Below, piece by piece: positions 1-8,539 of a DNA stretch of 64,000 nucleotides. The position numbers were made by a program, and so were the translations under genes. Below the pieces are notes generated by a model. That model saw nothing but the letters and a program-made list of their open reading frames with translations. It was not told where the DNA came from and made no database searches. The stretch comes from an uncultured Alphaproteobacteria bacterium (GTDB lineage Bacteria > Pseudomonadota > Alphaproteobacteria > Bin95): positions 62,001-126,000 of the forward strand of contig CALLKY010000005.1 of assembly GCA_938083135.1 (NCBI GenBank), in the 5' to 3' direction. Numbering within the stretch: the stretch's first letter is position 1; each line of letters opens with the position of its first letter.

Positions 1-2
1 CA

Positions 3-1070
3 ATTGTTGCGGCATTGCTGGACTTTATTGCGGCGGACGGGGCGGATGATGCCCAGTTCAATGCCATGGCCCTTGAGCTGTTTGCCTATCAGTTTGAGAA
101 CAATGCGCCTTTCCAGAAATTTGCCCGCTCGCGCGGGAAAACCCCGCGCATGGTCAAGTCCTGGGTGGATATTCCAGCTGTCCCCATCAACGCCTTCAAA
201 ACCATGGACCTGACATGCACGCCAATCACGGATGCGGCAGCGATCTTTATGACCAGCGGCACCACGTTGGGCGGCGTGCGCGGTAAGAGCTATCACCCGG
301 TATTGGATGTCTACGACGCCTCCATGCGCCGGAATTTCCGGGACCGGTTTATGGGGGGGCGCGAGCGGATGCATATGGGCATTCTGTTCCCATCGCCTGC
401 CATGATGCCGAACTCCTCCCTGGCGCATTACCTTAATCTTGCGGTCCAGGACTTCGGTGCCAATGGCAGCGGCCATCTTGTGTACGAGCGCGGAATTGAA
501 TTTAGCCGGCTGTATGCGGACCTGGCAGAAGCGGAAAAAACGGGCGAGCCATATGCCCTTCTTGGCGCAAGCTTCAGTCTTGTCCATGTGCTGGATGAAA
601 TGGCGCGTATTGGGCATACGGTCAAACTACCGCCCGGCAGCCGTATTCTGGATACAGGCGGATTTAAGGGCCAATCCCGTGAGCTAAAGCCAGATGAATT
701 CTATGACGGGCTCACCGCTACATTCGGCATTCCCCGCAGCGCTTGCATCAATATGTACGGCATGACGGAGCTGTCATCCCAGTTCTACGATGAGGGCAAT
801 GCCAGCTGTCCTTCTATCAAATCAGGTCCCCATTGGGTGCGGAGCCGGGTGGTGAACCCGCTGACGGGGGATAGCCTGCCTGATGGCCAGACCGGCATTC
901 TGGCGCATACTGACCTGGCGCATTTTAATATCGTTACAACGATTTTGACTGAGGATGCAGGGATCGCCGTTGATGGCGGGTTCCAATTGCTTGGTCGGGC
1001 GGCAGGAACGGCGGCGCAGGGCTGCTCCATGGCCGTGGATGAATTCCTGAAGGCGGCTGGCGCTGCCTGA
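3..1070 (+). CDS. LuxE-family acyl-protein synthetase (5' partial)
   Basis: The frame is open to the left edge, so the true start lies outside the window; the TTG at 15 is probably internal. The protein matches the LuxE/acyl-protein synthetase family: an SGTTLGG nucleotide-binding stretch near residue 85, then the long AMP-forming-ligase-like body with a MYGMTELSSQFYD block that resembles the adenylate-contact region. Members activate a fatty acyl group with ATP and hand it, as an enzyme-bound acyl ester, to the LuxC reductase. LuxC follows 5 bases downstream, which fits a fatty-acid reductase pair. No luxA or luxB is present in the window, so the acyl substrate and purpose here are unknown. 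Family assignment is firm; physiological role is open. Confidence 0.85.
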   Translation: MVAALLDFIAADGADDAQFNAMALELFAYQFENNAPFQKFARSRGKTPRMVKSWVDIPAVPINAFKTMDLTCTPITDAAAIFMTSGTTLGGVRGKSYHPVLDVYDASMRRNFRDRFMGGRERMHMGILFPSPAMMPNSSLAHYLNLAVQDFGANGSGHLVYERGIEFSRLYADLAEAEKTGEPYALLGASFSLVHVLDEMARIGHTVKLPPGSRILDTGGFKGQSRELKPDEFYDGLTATFGIPRSACINMYGMTELSSQFYDEGNASCPSIKSGPHWVRSRVVNPLTGDSLPDGQTGILAHTDLAHFNIVTTILTEDAGIAVDGGFQLLGRAAGTAAQGCSMAVDEFLKAAGAA

Positions 1071-1075
1071 CGATT

Positions 1076-2515
1076 ATGGCTGAGCGCGCATGCCATCTGC
1101 CTGGGCTTGATTCGGCCGCACTTCAATGGGAAGCGCTTCACTTTGATGGCGCGGGCCGGGATATCGCCGTTGAAGTCCCCGTACTTTCGGGTGCTGATAT
1201 GCAGGCGATGGCAGCGCATGTGCGGGCGCATACTAAGCGGTATCTGGCGCAGTATCCTGTTGCGCGCGTGGTGGATATCATAGATCAAGCGATTGCCCGC
1301 TTGCTGGATCGCAGCGATCCCTACCGGCGCCGTATGGAAGACCTTCTGCCTGCGATCACCGGCTATGACCGGGAGATGTTACAGCTTGGATTGACCGAAT
1401 ACCTGAAATCGTTCCGCAAACCAGAGCTACAGCGCTTCTTGGCGGAAGATTTTCCCAATCCAGCGCTATTGGATGATTTCCAACCTTTGACAAAGGGCGG
1501 TTATGGCCGGGCCTATGGTCCAGAGGTTCTGGCGCATATCTGGGCTGGCAATGTGCCGGGCCTGCCGCTTTGGAGCCTCGTTTCCGGGCTTCTGGTGAAG
1601 GCCGGAACGATTGGGAAAGTCCCAAGCGCTGAACCCATGTTCGCAACCTGGTTCGCTCAACTGCTGGCGGAGATCGAGCCTGAACTGGCAGATAGCATCG
1701 CCATCACATGGTGGAAGGGCGGTGATGAGGAAGCTGAGCGGGCTTTGTTGGCCGAAGCGGACGTCGCTTTGGCGTTCGGCGGCAATGAAGCGCTTGCCGC
1801 CATCCAATCCCGCGCACCCATCACGACGCGCTTTCTGGCTTATGGCCACAAGGTCAGCTTCAGCCTGATTGGGCGGGAGGCACTGGATGCCGCCAAGGCA
1901 TCTGACACAGCGCGCCGTGCCGCCTATGATGTGGCGCGCTATGACCAGCAAGGCTGCTACAGCCCCCACACGCTTTTTGTGGAAGCGGGCGGCAGCGCCG
2001 CGCCCCGCCAGTTCGCGCAATACCTAGCCCATGAACTCTCGGCGCTGGAGTGGAAATTCCCCCGGCGCCCGCTCGCAATGAATGAGGCCGCCAGCATCGC
2101 TGCGTGGCGCAATGCGGAGGAAATGACAGCGGGCGCAGAGGTTGTCGGAGCCCCAAACGGTGCCTGGTCGGTATCCTTTTTGGAGAATGCAGATGGCTTC
2201 GGGCCAAGCGCCCTGAACCGCTCCATTCGTGTTGTCGCAGTTGATGATCTAGCCAGCGTTCCCGCCAGTGCAGCACCCTACAAGCGGTTGCTGCAGACGG
2301 TTGGCATCGCTGCCCCACCCGGCCGTCTGTTCACGCTTTCGGCAGCACTGGGCGCGGTTGGCGTGACCCGCATTGCAGCGCTTGGCGACATGACAGCACC
2401 AGAGGCCGGATGGCACCACGATGGCCGCTATAATTTGAGTGACCTCGTTCGCATTGTGGAGATCGATGGGCGCGCGCTTGCCGCTTCAGACAGGCTGGCA
2501 CCCTATGCCGAATAG
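1076..2515 (+). CDS. LuxC-family acyl-CoA reductase
   Basis: The 479-aa length and sequence match the LuxC acyl-CoA reductase family, which reduces acyl groups supplied by LuxE to aldehydes with NADPH. The nucleotide-binding core runs through ALAFGGNEALAA, and the probable catalytic cysteine is C294 in the QQGCYSPH motif, aligned with the acyl-accepting cysteine of the aldehyde-dehydrogenase fold. It is coupled to the LuxE gene upstream, and its last 11 bases overlap the start of the ABC ATPase gene downstream, so aldehyde formation and transport appear to be expressed together. No bioluminescence genes are visible. Confidence 0.88.
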   Translation: MAERACHLPGLDSAALQWEALHFDGAGRDIAVEVPVLSGADMQAMAAHVRAHTKRYLAQYPVARVVDIIDQAIARLLDRSDPYRRRMEDLLPAITGYDREMLQLGLTEYLKSFRKPELQRFLAEDFPNPALLDDFQPLTKGGYGRAYGPEVLAHIWAGNVPGLPLWSLVSGLLVKAGTIGKVPSAEPMFATWFAQLLAEIEPELADSIAITWWKGGDEEAERALLAEADVALAFGGNEALAAIQSRAPITTRFLAYGHKVSFSLIGREALDAAKASDTARRAAYDVARYDQQGCYSPHTLFVEAGGSAAPRQFAQYLAHELSALEWKFPRRPLAMNEAASIAAWRNAEEMTAGAEVVGAPNGAWSVSFLENADGFGPSALNRSIRVVAVDDLASVPASAAPYKRLLQTVGIAAPPGRLFTLSAALGAVGVTRIAALGDMTAPEAGWHHDGRYNLSDLVRIVEIDGRALAASDRLAPYAE

Positions 2516-3272
2516 CTGCAATTTCCTCGATATCCATAGCGCTAGCTTCGCCTATGGCGATGGTACTGACGTTGTGTCGAGTGTCGATTGGTCAATCCCT
2601 GCTGGTGCCGTGCATTGCCTTGTTGGCCGCAGCGGATGCGGGAAGACAACGCTGTTGAAGATGGCAGCCGGATTGCTACAACCGACGGCGGGATCAGTCC
2701 AAATGTTGGGCAAGGATGTGCCAGCGCCCTCGCGCAATGTCGGGTTTGTATTCCAGTCGCCGTCCCTGTTGGAATGGCAGACGGTGCTAGACAACGTGCT
2801 ACTGCCAATTTCCCTGCACCAGACCGTGACTGAGGCTGACCGCATAGTGGCTGAAGAATTGCTGGAATTGGTTGGCATTAAAGAACATACCTGCCGGTAT
2901 CCGCGACAATTATCTGGCGGCCAGCAAAGCCGCGTCGCCCTGGCACGCGCCCTCATGACAGAGCCCGCAGGCCTGCTGATGGATGAACCCTTCGCAGCAC
3001 TCGACGCCATCACCCGTGAAGAGCTGCAAGATGATTTGCTGCAGCTTGCCGCCATCCGCAATACGACAGTGCTGTTCGTCACCCATGATATTGGGGAGGC
3101 CGTGTATTTGGCTGATCGTGTGGCGGTGATGGATGCGGGGCGGATCGTGTTTTCGGCAGATGTAGACCTGCCGCGCCCACGCAATCAAACCCAGCGTTAT
3201 TCGACGGCATTCAACGCTGCCTGCCTTGATCTCCGTCACGCTATGTCGCCCCAAAGCAGCGCAGTCGCATGA
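2505..3272 (+). CDS. ABC transporter ATP-binding protein (SsuB/TauB/ThiZ type)
   Basis: A 255-aa ABC ATPase with Walker A GRSGCGKTT, signature LSGGQQSR, Walker B LLMDEPFAALD and the H-loop VTHDIGEA. The chosen ATG at 2505 overlaps the LuxC stop; an upstream in-frame ATG at 2439 would add 22 residues unlike the family. It energises uptake through the permease that follows. The family serves taurine, alkylsulfonate, nitrate or thiamine-precursor importers, and the ATPase alone does not reveal the substrate. Confidence 0.88.
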   Translation: MPNSCNFLDIHSASFAYGDGTDVVSSVDWSIPAGAVHCLVGRSGCGKTTLLKMAAGLLQPTAGSVQMLGKDVPAPSRNVGFVFQSPSLLEWQTVLDNVLLPISLHQTVTEADRIVAEELLELVGIKEHTCRYPRQLSGGQQSRVALARALMTEPAGLLMDEPFAALDAITREELQDDLLQLAAIRNTTVLFVTHDIGEAVYLADRVAVMDAGRIVFSADVDLPRPRNQTQRYSTAFNAACLDLRHAMSPQSSAVA

Positions 3273-4030
3273 CGCGCACAAGCATGTTGTCGCTGGCCTT
3301 GTTCGTCAGCATTCTGGGGCTTTGGGAAGCCTTTGTGCGGCTGACAGGCGTTTCTCCGCTCGTTATTCCTGCACCCTCCGCCGTGCTGATCGTGCTGTGG
3401 GATGGTCTGACGGTTGGGTTCCTCTGGCCGCATATTTGGGTGACGGCAGTGGAGGCGCTGCTTGGGTTCGGTCTTGGCTGTGCCATCGGTTTTGTTGCCG
3501 GGGTCTTGCTCGGGGAGATCGATTTTCTGCGCCGCTTGCTCTGGCCTTATGTGCTGGCGAGCCAGGTCGTGCCAAAACTGGCGCTCGGGCCAATCTTCAT
3601 CGTCTGGTTCGGGTTCGGGATGACCTCCACCATCGTGATCACGGCGCTGATCTGCTTCTTTCCGCTGCTTGAAAACACGCTGACTGGCCTGCAATCGGTC
3701 CCGCCTGAAAAGCGAGACCTGTTCCGCATGCTGGGCGCATCCAGGCGGCAAACTTTACTGCGGCTGAAAATCCCGTCCGGTCTACCTGTGATTATGGCGG
3801 GTGTGCGCGTCGCCATTGTATTGGCGTTGGTTGGGGCTGTTGTCGGTGAATTCATTGGCGGGGACGCGGGGCTTGGCGCCAGCATTATCGCGGCCCAAGG
3901 CATGATGGATTCAACGCTCATGTTTGCGCTGTTCGTCGTCATCACGGCCTTGGGCATGTTGTTTTATCAACTCACAATTCTATTTGAACGTTGGCTGCTC
4001 AGCAGCTGGATGAAAGGGCAAGAGACATGA
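3269..4030 (+). CDS. ABC transporter permease (SsuC/TauC/ThiX type)
   Basis: A 253-aa integral membrane protein of the BPD_transp_1 family with about six hydrophobic segments. The EAA-loop region (around PPEKRDLFRMLGASRRQTL) contacts the ATPase. The start overlaps the ATPase stop by 4 bases, and the stop overlaps the start of the binding-protein gene, giving a tightly coupled transporter unit. It is an inner-membrane channel subunit; the substrate is not evident. Confidence 0.88.
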   Translation: MTRTSMLSLALFVSILGLWEAFVRLTGVSPLVIPAPSAVLIVLWDGLTVGFLWPHIWVTAVEALLGFGLGCAIGFVAGVLLGEIDFLRRLLWPYVLASQVVPKLALGPIFIVWFGFGMTSTIVITALICFFPLLENTLTGLQSVPPEKRDLFRMLGASRRQTLLRLKIPSGLPVIMAGVRVAIVLALVGAVVGEFIGGDAGLGASIIAAQGMMDSTLMFALFVVITALGMLFYQLTILFERWLLSSWMKGQET

Positions 4031-5001
4031 TCTTGAAAACTTTGGCGGCCGCTATGGCGCTGGTGCTGACGGCTGGAACAGCCTCCGCGCAATCCATGGA
4101 TACGGTGCGGATTGCGGGGTGGAGCAAGCCCATCAGCGAGATCACCAATATTCTGGCAGAGCCCGACAAAGGCTTCTTCAAGGCGCACAATATTGAAATG
4201 AAATATGTGCCGGGCGCTGGCGGCGGGTCCGCCATTCGGAACATGCTGGCGGGTGCAGCGGATGTTGCGTTCACGGACCCGGCTTCGTTCTATCAGGCGC
4301 TCGATAAGGGCGAAAAGCTGGTCGCGATCTATAATATCTACCCGCAGAACGTGTTTAACGTCGTCGCACCGGTGGGGCGTGGGATCGTGAAGCCGGAAGA
4401 CCTCAAGGGCAAGACCATTGGCGTCTACAGCCTGTCCAGCGGCACCCGTCAGAACCTTCAGGTGCTGTTGCATCAGGTTGGGCTGACGGAAGCAGACGTG
4501 ACCATCAAAGTGACGGGTCTGCTGAATTTCGCACCGGTGATTCAGGGCCAAGTTGATGCTACGGCGGCGACAGATACCGGTCTTTATGTGGGCAAGCTGA
4601 AAGGCCTGGGCGAAGTGAACGTGATCAATGTCGCCGATAGCCTGAACATTCCAAGCGATATGTTCGTTGTTACAGAAGCCTATTATGCCGCCAACAAACC
4701 GCTGCTGAAGCGCTTCCTGGCAGCCTATCGCGATAGTGCCGCATGGATGATTGCGGAACCGGCAGCGGCTGCCAAAATCGCCATCTCGCGCACCATTAAT
4801 GGCCGGAATGAGGCCGTGAACTTGGAGATCATCAAAATCCGCAATATCTCCGCACAATCAGACACGACCCGTGCCAAAGGTCTTGGTCATTTCGATATTG
4901 ACCTGTTGCAGAAGGGCGCTGAAACATTCAAGGGCCTGGGATTGATTAAGGCGGACCTGGATATGAGCGCTGTCATCAAAACAGACCTGATCCCGGAATA
5001 A
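4027..5001 (+). CDS. ABC transporter substrate-binding protein, NMT1/SsuA-like
   Basis: The ATG at 4027 forms an ATGA overlap with the permease stop and begins a clear signal peptide (hydrophobic core LAAAMALVLTAG, cleavage after ASA). The mature part resembles the NMT1/THI5-like periplasmic family: RIAGWSKP near the N terminus, GSAIRNMLAGAADVAFTDPA in lobe 1, and a hinge region around GKTIGVYSLSSGT. Such proteins bind small organic ligands (sulfonates, nitriles, pyrimidines) for SsuBC-type importers. Its coupling to LuxE/LuxC and an SDR suggests a ligand feeding aldehyde or acyl metabolism, but that is inference. Confidence 0.85.
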   Translation: MILKTLAAAMALVLTAGTASAQSMDTVRIAGWSKPISEITNILAEPDKGFFKAHNIEMKYVPGAGGGSAIRNMLAGAADVAFTDPASFYQALDKGEKLVAIYNIYPQNVFNVVAPVGRGIVKPEDLKGKTIGVYSLSSGTRQNLQVLLHQVGLTEADVTIKVTGLLNFAPVIQGQVDATAATDTGLYVGKLKGLGEVNVINVADSLNIPSDMFVVTEAYYAANKPLLKRFLAAYRDSAAWMIAEPAAAAKIAISRTINGRNEAVNLEIIKIRNISAQSDTTRAKGLGHFDIDLLQKGAETFKGLGLIKADLDMSAVIKTDLIPE

Positions 5002-5005
5002 TCCG

Positions 5006-5773
5006 TTGGATTTCGCCGGGAAATCTGTCCTCGTAACTGGCGCTAGCCGGGGCATTGGTGCTGCCATTGCCCGGGCCTTTGCTGCAGAAGGGGCGGCGGT
5101 TACCGTCAATTACCTGGCGAACGCAGACGCGGCAGCGGCCAGTGTTGCGGCCTGTGAAGCAGCAGGCGGGGACGCCGTCGCCGTCCAAGCGGATGTGACG
5201 GAACGCGCGCAAGCGTTCAGCTTGGTCGAGCAGGCGGTGGATGCGTTCGGCAAGGTCGATGTGCTGGTGAATAATGCATTCCGGCCCTACCGCTTCGATC
5301 CGGAGCGGCGAAAGCTGCACTGGGAGTTGGATTGGGCCGATTATCAGGCGCAATTTGAGGGTGCTGTGAAGTCTGCCCACAGCCTGGCGCAAGCTGTGCT
5401 TCCGTCAATGTTGGCCCGTGCAGAGGGGTCTATCGTCAATATCGCGACGGATTTAGTTGCCCGTCCAATCGTCCCGTACCATGAATACACGACGGCGAAG
5501 GCGGCGCTGATCGGGTTCAGTCGTAATCTCGCGGCGGAATTGGGGCCGATGGGGGTGCGCGTGAATACGGTGGCACCCGGACTGGTCTATCCAACGGCAG
5601 CAAGTGCGGCGACGAAGGAATCCGTGAAGGATGCGATCATCGCCCAAACGCCGCTCCGGCGCATTGCAGGGCCGGAGGATATCGTCGGGCCCGTGCTATT
5701 TTTGGCGTCAGACTGGGCGCGGTTTATGACCGGACAGACGCTCTATGTCGATGGCGGTCTTGTGATGGGGTGA
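5006..5773 (+). CDS. SDR-family oxidoreductase (FabG-like)
   Basis: A 255-aa classical short-chain dehydrogenase: TGASRGIG cofactor loop at residues 11-18, VLVNNAF at about 88, the YxxxK catalytic pair in YTTAK, and the C-terminal GQTLYVDGG typical of FabG-like members. The frame starts with TTG at 5006, 4 bases after the binding-protein stop. No better ATG exists without losing the glycine-rich loop. It probably acts on a carbonyl or alcohol connected with the LuxC/LuxE products or the transported ligand; the substrate cannot be read from sequence. The gene ends 4 bases from the convergent PilZ gene. Confidence 0.85.
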   Translation: MDFAGKSVLVTGASRGIGAAIARAFAAEGAAVTVNYLANADAAAASVAACEAAGGDAVAVQADVTERAQAFSLVEQAVDAFGKVDVLVNNAFRPYRFDPERRKLHWELDWADYQAQFEGAVKSAHSLAQAVLPSMLARAEGSIVNIATDLVARPIVPYHEYTTAKAALIGFSRNLAAELGPMGVRVNTVAPGLVYPTAASAATKESVKDAIIAQTPLRRIAGPEDIVGPVLFLASDWARFMTGQTLYVDGGLVMG

Positions 5774-5777
5774 GGCG

Positions 5778-6188
5778 CTAAAGCGTCATCTCATTCTTGG
5801 CGGTGAACGGGTTGCGGAAGGCCATTTGGGCACCGCGGATGGTTTCTAGCAACTCATCGCCCTGCTCTTCACACAGCTGATGAAAATCAGGATCGGGGGA
5901 GAAGCAGATCGCGGTGTAATTATCATCCGTCATACGGGCAACCCAGCCTGTGATCGGGCCGTATCCTGGCAGGTCCAGCGTGGCGCGGTCGCCAACGTCA
6001 ATGCCTAACAAAGGCCCAACCAGTGCGCCGCCAGCTGAAATGTTAACCAGCCGTGTCGTGCGCGAGCGTTGGTTGGAATTGATGATAGCCAGGGAATCCA
6101 CCGGCAGCCGACGAGCGACACGGCGGTTATCTTCGGAAATTTGGGCTTCCGCGATATCGGGAAGGTCAGTCAGATTCGTCGTATCCAT
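5778..6188 (-). CDS. PilZ-domain protein (probable c-di-GMP receptor)
   Basis: A small cytosolic protein (136 aa from ATG 6188, preceded by GGAG at a 9-base spacing). It carries PilZ signatures: an arginine-rich RRVARRLP stretch at the RxxxR position and NISAGGAL at the (D/N)xSxxG position. PilZ domains bind cyclic di-GMP and relay it to motility or exopolysaccharide systems. A Pel operon lies about 11 kb away, but no direct link is visible. It is convergent with the SDR gene and separated by about 66 bases from the transporter operon on the same strand. Confidence 0.8.
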   Translation of the reverse strand: MDTTNLTDLPDIAEAQISEDNRRVARRLPVDSLAIINSNQRSRTTRLVNISAGGALVGPLLGIDVGDRATLDLPGYGPITGWVARMTDDNYTAICFSPDPDFHQLCEEQGDELLETIRGAQMAFRNPFTAKNEMTL

Positions 6189-6254
6189 CAGTCGTAGCTC
6201 CAAACCCTAGCTCTTGTTCCAGGGTAGAGTGCGGTGGGATTGCTTTCGAAATTG

Positions 6255-6962
6255 CTAACGCAGATAGGCCAAAGCCAAGGAACTTGGCTCAGCGATTTCT
6301 GGGGCTAGGCCCTCAGCAACAATCTTGCCGCCTACAAGCACTGCCGCCCGGCTGGCAAGGCGGCTTGCAGCGGCTGCATTTTGCTCTGCGATCAGGATGG
6401 CGACGCCGGATTGGCGGACTGCGCCAAGCGCTTCAAACAGGCCTGATGCAGTGTTGGGCGCCAGGCCAAGTGATGGCTCATCCAGTAGCAATAATTTTGG
6501 CCGTCGCATCAGCGCACGGGCGATGGCGAGCATCTGCTGTTCCCCGCCTGAAAGCCGCCATGCTTCTGACTTCAAGCGCCCCGTGAGCGGTGGGAACAGT
6601 GCCAGCATTTCCTCGAGCCGCGCTTGGCGCATGGCCCGAGGATCATCGGAGGCTGCCAGCATGTTTTCCCTTGCCGTGAGGCCTGGAAACACGCGGCGAC
6701 CCTCCGGCACATATCCAGCACCCGCCCGTGCCATTCTGCCAGGATCACCGCCTTTGACGGGCTCGCCATCGAAGATGATTTCGCCGGCATCCAGCGCCTT
6801 TAAGCCCATGATAGCGCGCAGTAACGTGGATTTTCCGGCACCATTGGGGCCGAATAAGGCAAGAGCCTCACCCGCCGCCAGCGTCAGGTCGAGCGGACCG
6901 AGCAGGGCTGTATCCACCGCACCAATGCGGGCACTTTGGATGTTGAGTAAATCCTTGGTCAT
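6255..6962 (-). CDS. HAAT-family ABC transporter ATPase (LivF-like)
   Basis: A 235-aa ATPase with Walker A GPNGAGKST, signature LSGGEQQM and Walker B LLLLDEPSLGLAP, typical of LivF. It is the last gene of a four-gene transporter operon and overlaps the preceding fused permease-ATPase gene by 4 bases. Despite the Liv family, the operon sits behind a TPP riboswitch, so the substrate is more likely related to thiamine than a branched-chain amino acid (inference). Confidence 0.88.
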   Translation of the reverse strand: MTKDLLNIQSARIGAVDTALLGPLDLTLAAGEALALFGPNGAGKSTLLRAIMGLKALDAGEIIFDGEPVKGGDPGRMARAGAGYVPEGRRVFPGLTARENMLAASDDPRAMRQARLEEMLALFPPLTGRLKSEAWRLSGGEQQMLAIARALMRRPKLLLLDEPSLGLAPNTASGLFEALGAVRQSGVAILIAEQNAAAASRLASRAAVLVGGKIVAEGLAPEIAEPSSLALAYLR

Positions 6963-8539
6963 GAGGCTGCACCATCAGCCAGCGGCGTGCCTAAATAGGC
7001 TGTAATGACTGCGGGGGCGCTGGTTACGGCATCTGGTTTACCCGATGCGATGACGCGACCCTCGCTCATGCAGACCATCCAATCTGCCAGGGCTGCCAGA
7101 AACGGCACGTCATGCTCCACGACCAAAACGGCAGCACCAGCGTCAGCGGCGTCACGCAGGATTTGGGCGAGGCGCTGGCGCTCATCGGCTGTGAGCCCAG
7201 CGGCAGGTTCATCCAGCAGCAAAACACCAGGGCGGGCCGCCAGTGCGCGGGCGATTTCTAAGAACCGCTGCGCACCCTGGGGGAGTTGGCTGGCAGGTGT
7301 TCCGGCATCCGCCGTCAGGCCAACTGCATGCAGCGCCGCCCAGGCATGTTGGGTTGGTGCGCCGACAGCCCGCACGTTTTCCAGCGCTGAAAGGTCTAGC
7401 GCCAAAGCAGGTGTTTGGAATGTGCGTCCGATCCTGCCGTTCAACTGGCCGGTCAACTGAATAGTCCCCGTTGACGGTTGATCCAGCCCGGTCACCAAGT
7501 TCAGGAGCGTTGATTTGCCCGCTCCGTTTGGCCCGATCAGCCCAGTGATCTGACCGGGCTTCAGCGTCAGATCGACATCAGATACTGCAGTCACGCCGCC
7601 AAAGCGCCGCGTCAGTCCAGCGGCGGAGAGCCCGCCTTCATTGGCAGGTGTCAACCGCATCGGCGGCGGCGGATCTAAGTGCCGGGCGGGCCTGAGCGCT
7701 TTCGTGGCTTTGGCAAGTAGCGCCGCTAGGCCTTCGGGTGCCAGCCAAATCGCTAACAGCAGCAGTGCGCCATAGGCGATCAGATAGGTTTGTTCCAGAA
7801 ATCGCAGCCATTCAGGCGTCCAGGTAACCAGCAGTGCCATGAGCATAGCGGCAGGCGGGCTGCGGCGACCGCCGATAATCACCACCGCCAGGATCGCCGC
7901 CATGGTCTTGAACGCCAGCACATCGGGCGAAACCAAGCCGACGGTGAACCCATGGGCAGCACCACCAAGGCCGCCTGCGAGCGCGCCAACGGCCATTGCC
8001 GCCACGCGGATGGGGCCAGCGTGAATGCCAAATGCGCGGGCGGCCAGGGGTTCCGTTCGCAGCAGGGTCAATTGCTCTCGACCGAAATATCGTTGGAAGC
8101 CGTAAAAGGCACCCGCCGCCGCCGCCGCCGCCGCCCAGGCCAAGCCTGCGCGGGCTTCAGCGCTGTTCAGCCAAGCGGGGGCGGGCGTCATCAGCAAACC
8201 ATTGGCACCCCCGGTCACGCTTTCCCAATTGGTGGCGATAATCACGGCGATTTCTGCAAGCGCCAGTGTCGCCAAGGCGAAATAATGGCTTTCGAGGCGG
8301 CGGATAACGCCTGTCAGTGCAGCGAAAATCAGTGCTGGCCCTAGCGCCGCTGCCGCTAGCGCTAAGCCGAATGGCCAGCCGGAAAGCGGCAGGACAGTCA
8401 GCGCATAGGCACCTAGCCCCATCGCCATCCCCGCAGCGAGCGAAAGCGCGCCTGCCAGCCCGAATACGATCTGCCAGCCAATCGCCCCAGCCGCCAGTGC
8501 GCCGGCAAGCGCTAAAAGGTGCAGGCTATAACCGCTCAT
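6959..8539 (-). CDS. Fused HAAT permease-ATPase (LivM-LivG fusion)
   Basis: One 526-aa chain combines a LivM-like permease (about residues 1-290, eight or so hydrophobic segments, GGRRSP motif) with a LivG-like ATPase (about 300-526). The ATPase part has Walker A GPNGAGKST and Walker B VLLLDEPAAGL, but the signature motif is LPQGAQR in place of LSxGQ. Permease-ATPase fusions of this kind occur in some HAAT systems. It overlaps livH upstream and livF downstream by 4 bases each, so all four transporter genes should be translated together under riboswitch control. Confidence 0.87.
   Translation of the reverse strand: MSGYSLHLLALAGALAAGAIGWQIVFGLAGALSLAAGMAMGLGAYALTVLPLSGWPFGLALAAAALGPALIFAALTGVIRRLESHYFALATLALAEIAVIIATNWESVTGGANGLLMTPAPAWLNSAEARAGLAWAAAAAAAGAFYGFQRYFGREQLTLLRTEPLAARAFGIHAGPIRVAAMAVGALAGGLGGAAHGFTVGLVSPDVLAFKTMAAILAVVIIGGRRSPPAAMLMALLVTWTPEWLRFLEQTYLIAYGALLLLAIWLAPEGLAALLAKATKALRPARHLDPPPPMRLTPANEGGLSAAGLTRRFGGVTAVSDVDLTLKPGQITGLIGPNGAGKSTLLNLVTGLDQPSTGTIQLTGQLNGRIGRTFQTPALALDLSALENVRAVGAPTQHAWAALHAVGLTADAGTPASQLPQGAQRFLEIARALAARPGVLLLDEPAAGLTADERQRLAQILRDAADAGAAVLVVEHDVPFLAALADWMVCMSEGRVIASGKPDAVTSAPAVITAYLGTPLADGAAS

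Noticed and set aside
1466-2318. Long minus-strand frames opposite luxC
   Set aside because: They follow from high-GC codon bias, have no domain-like sequence and contradict the clear LuxC frame.
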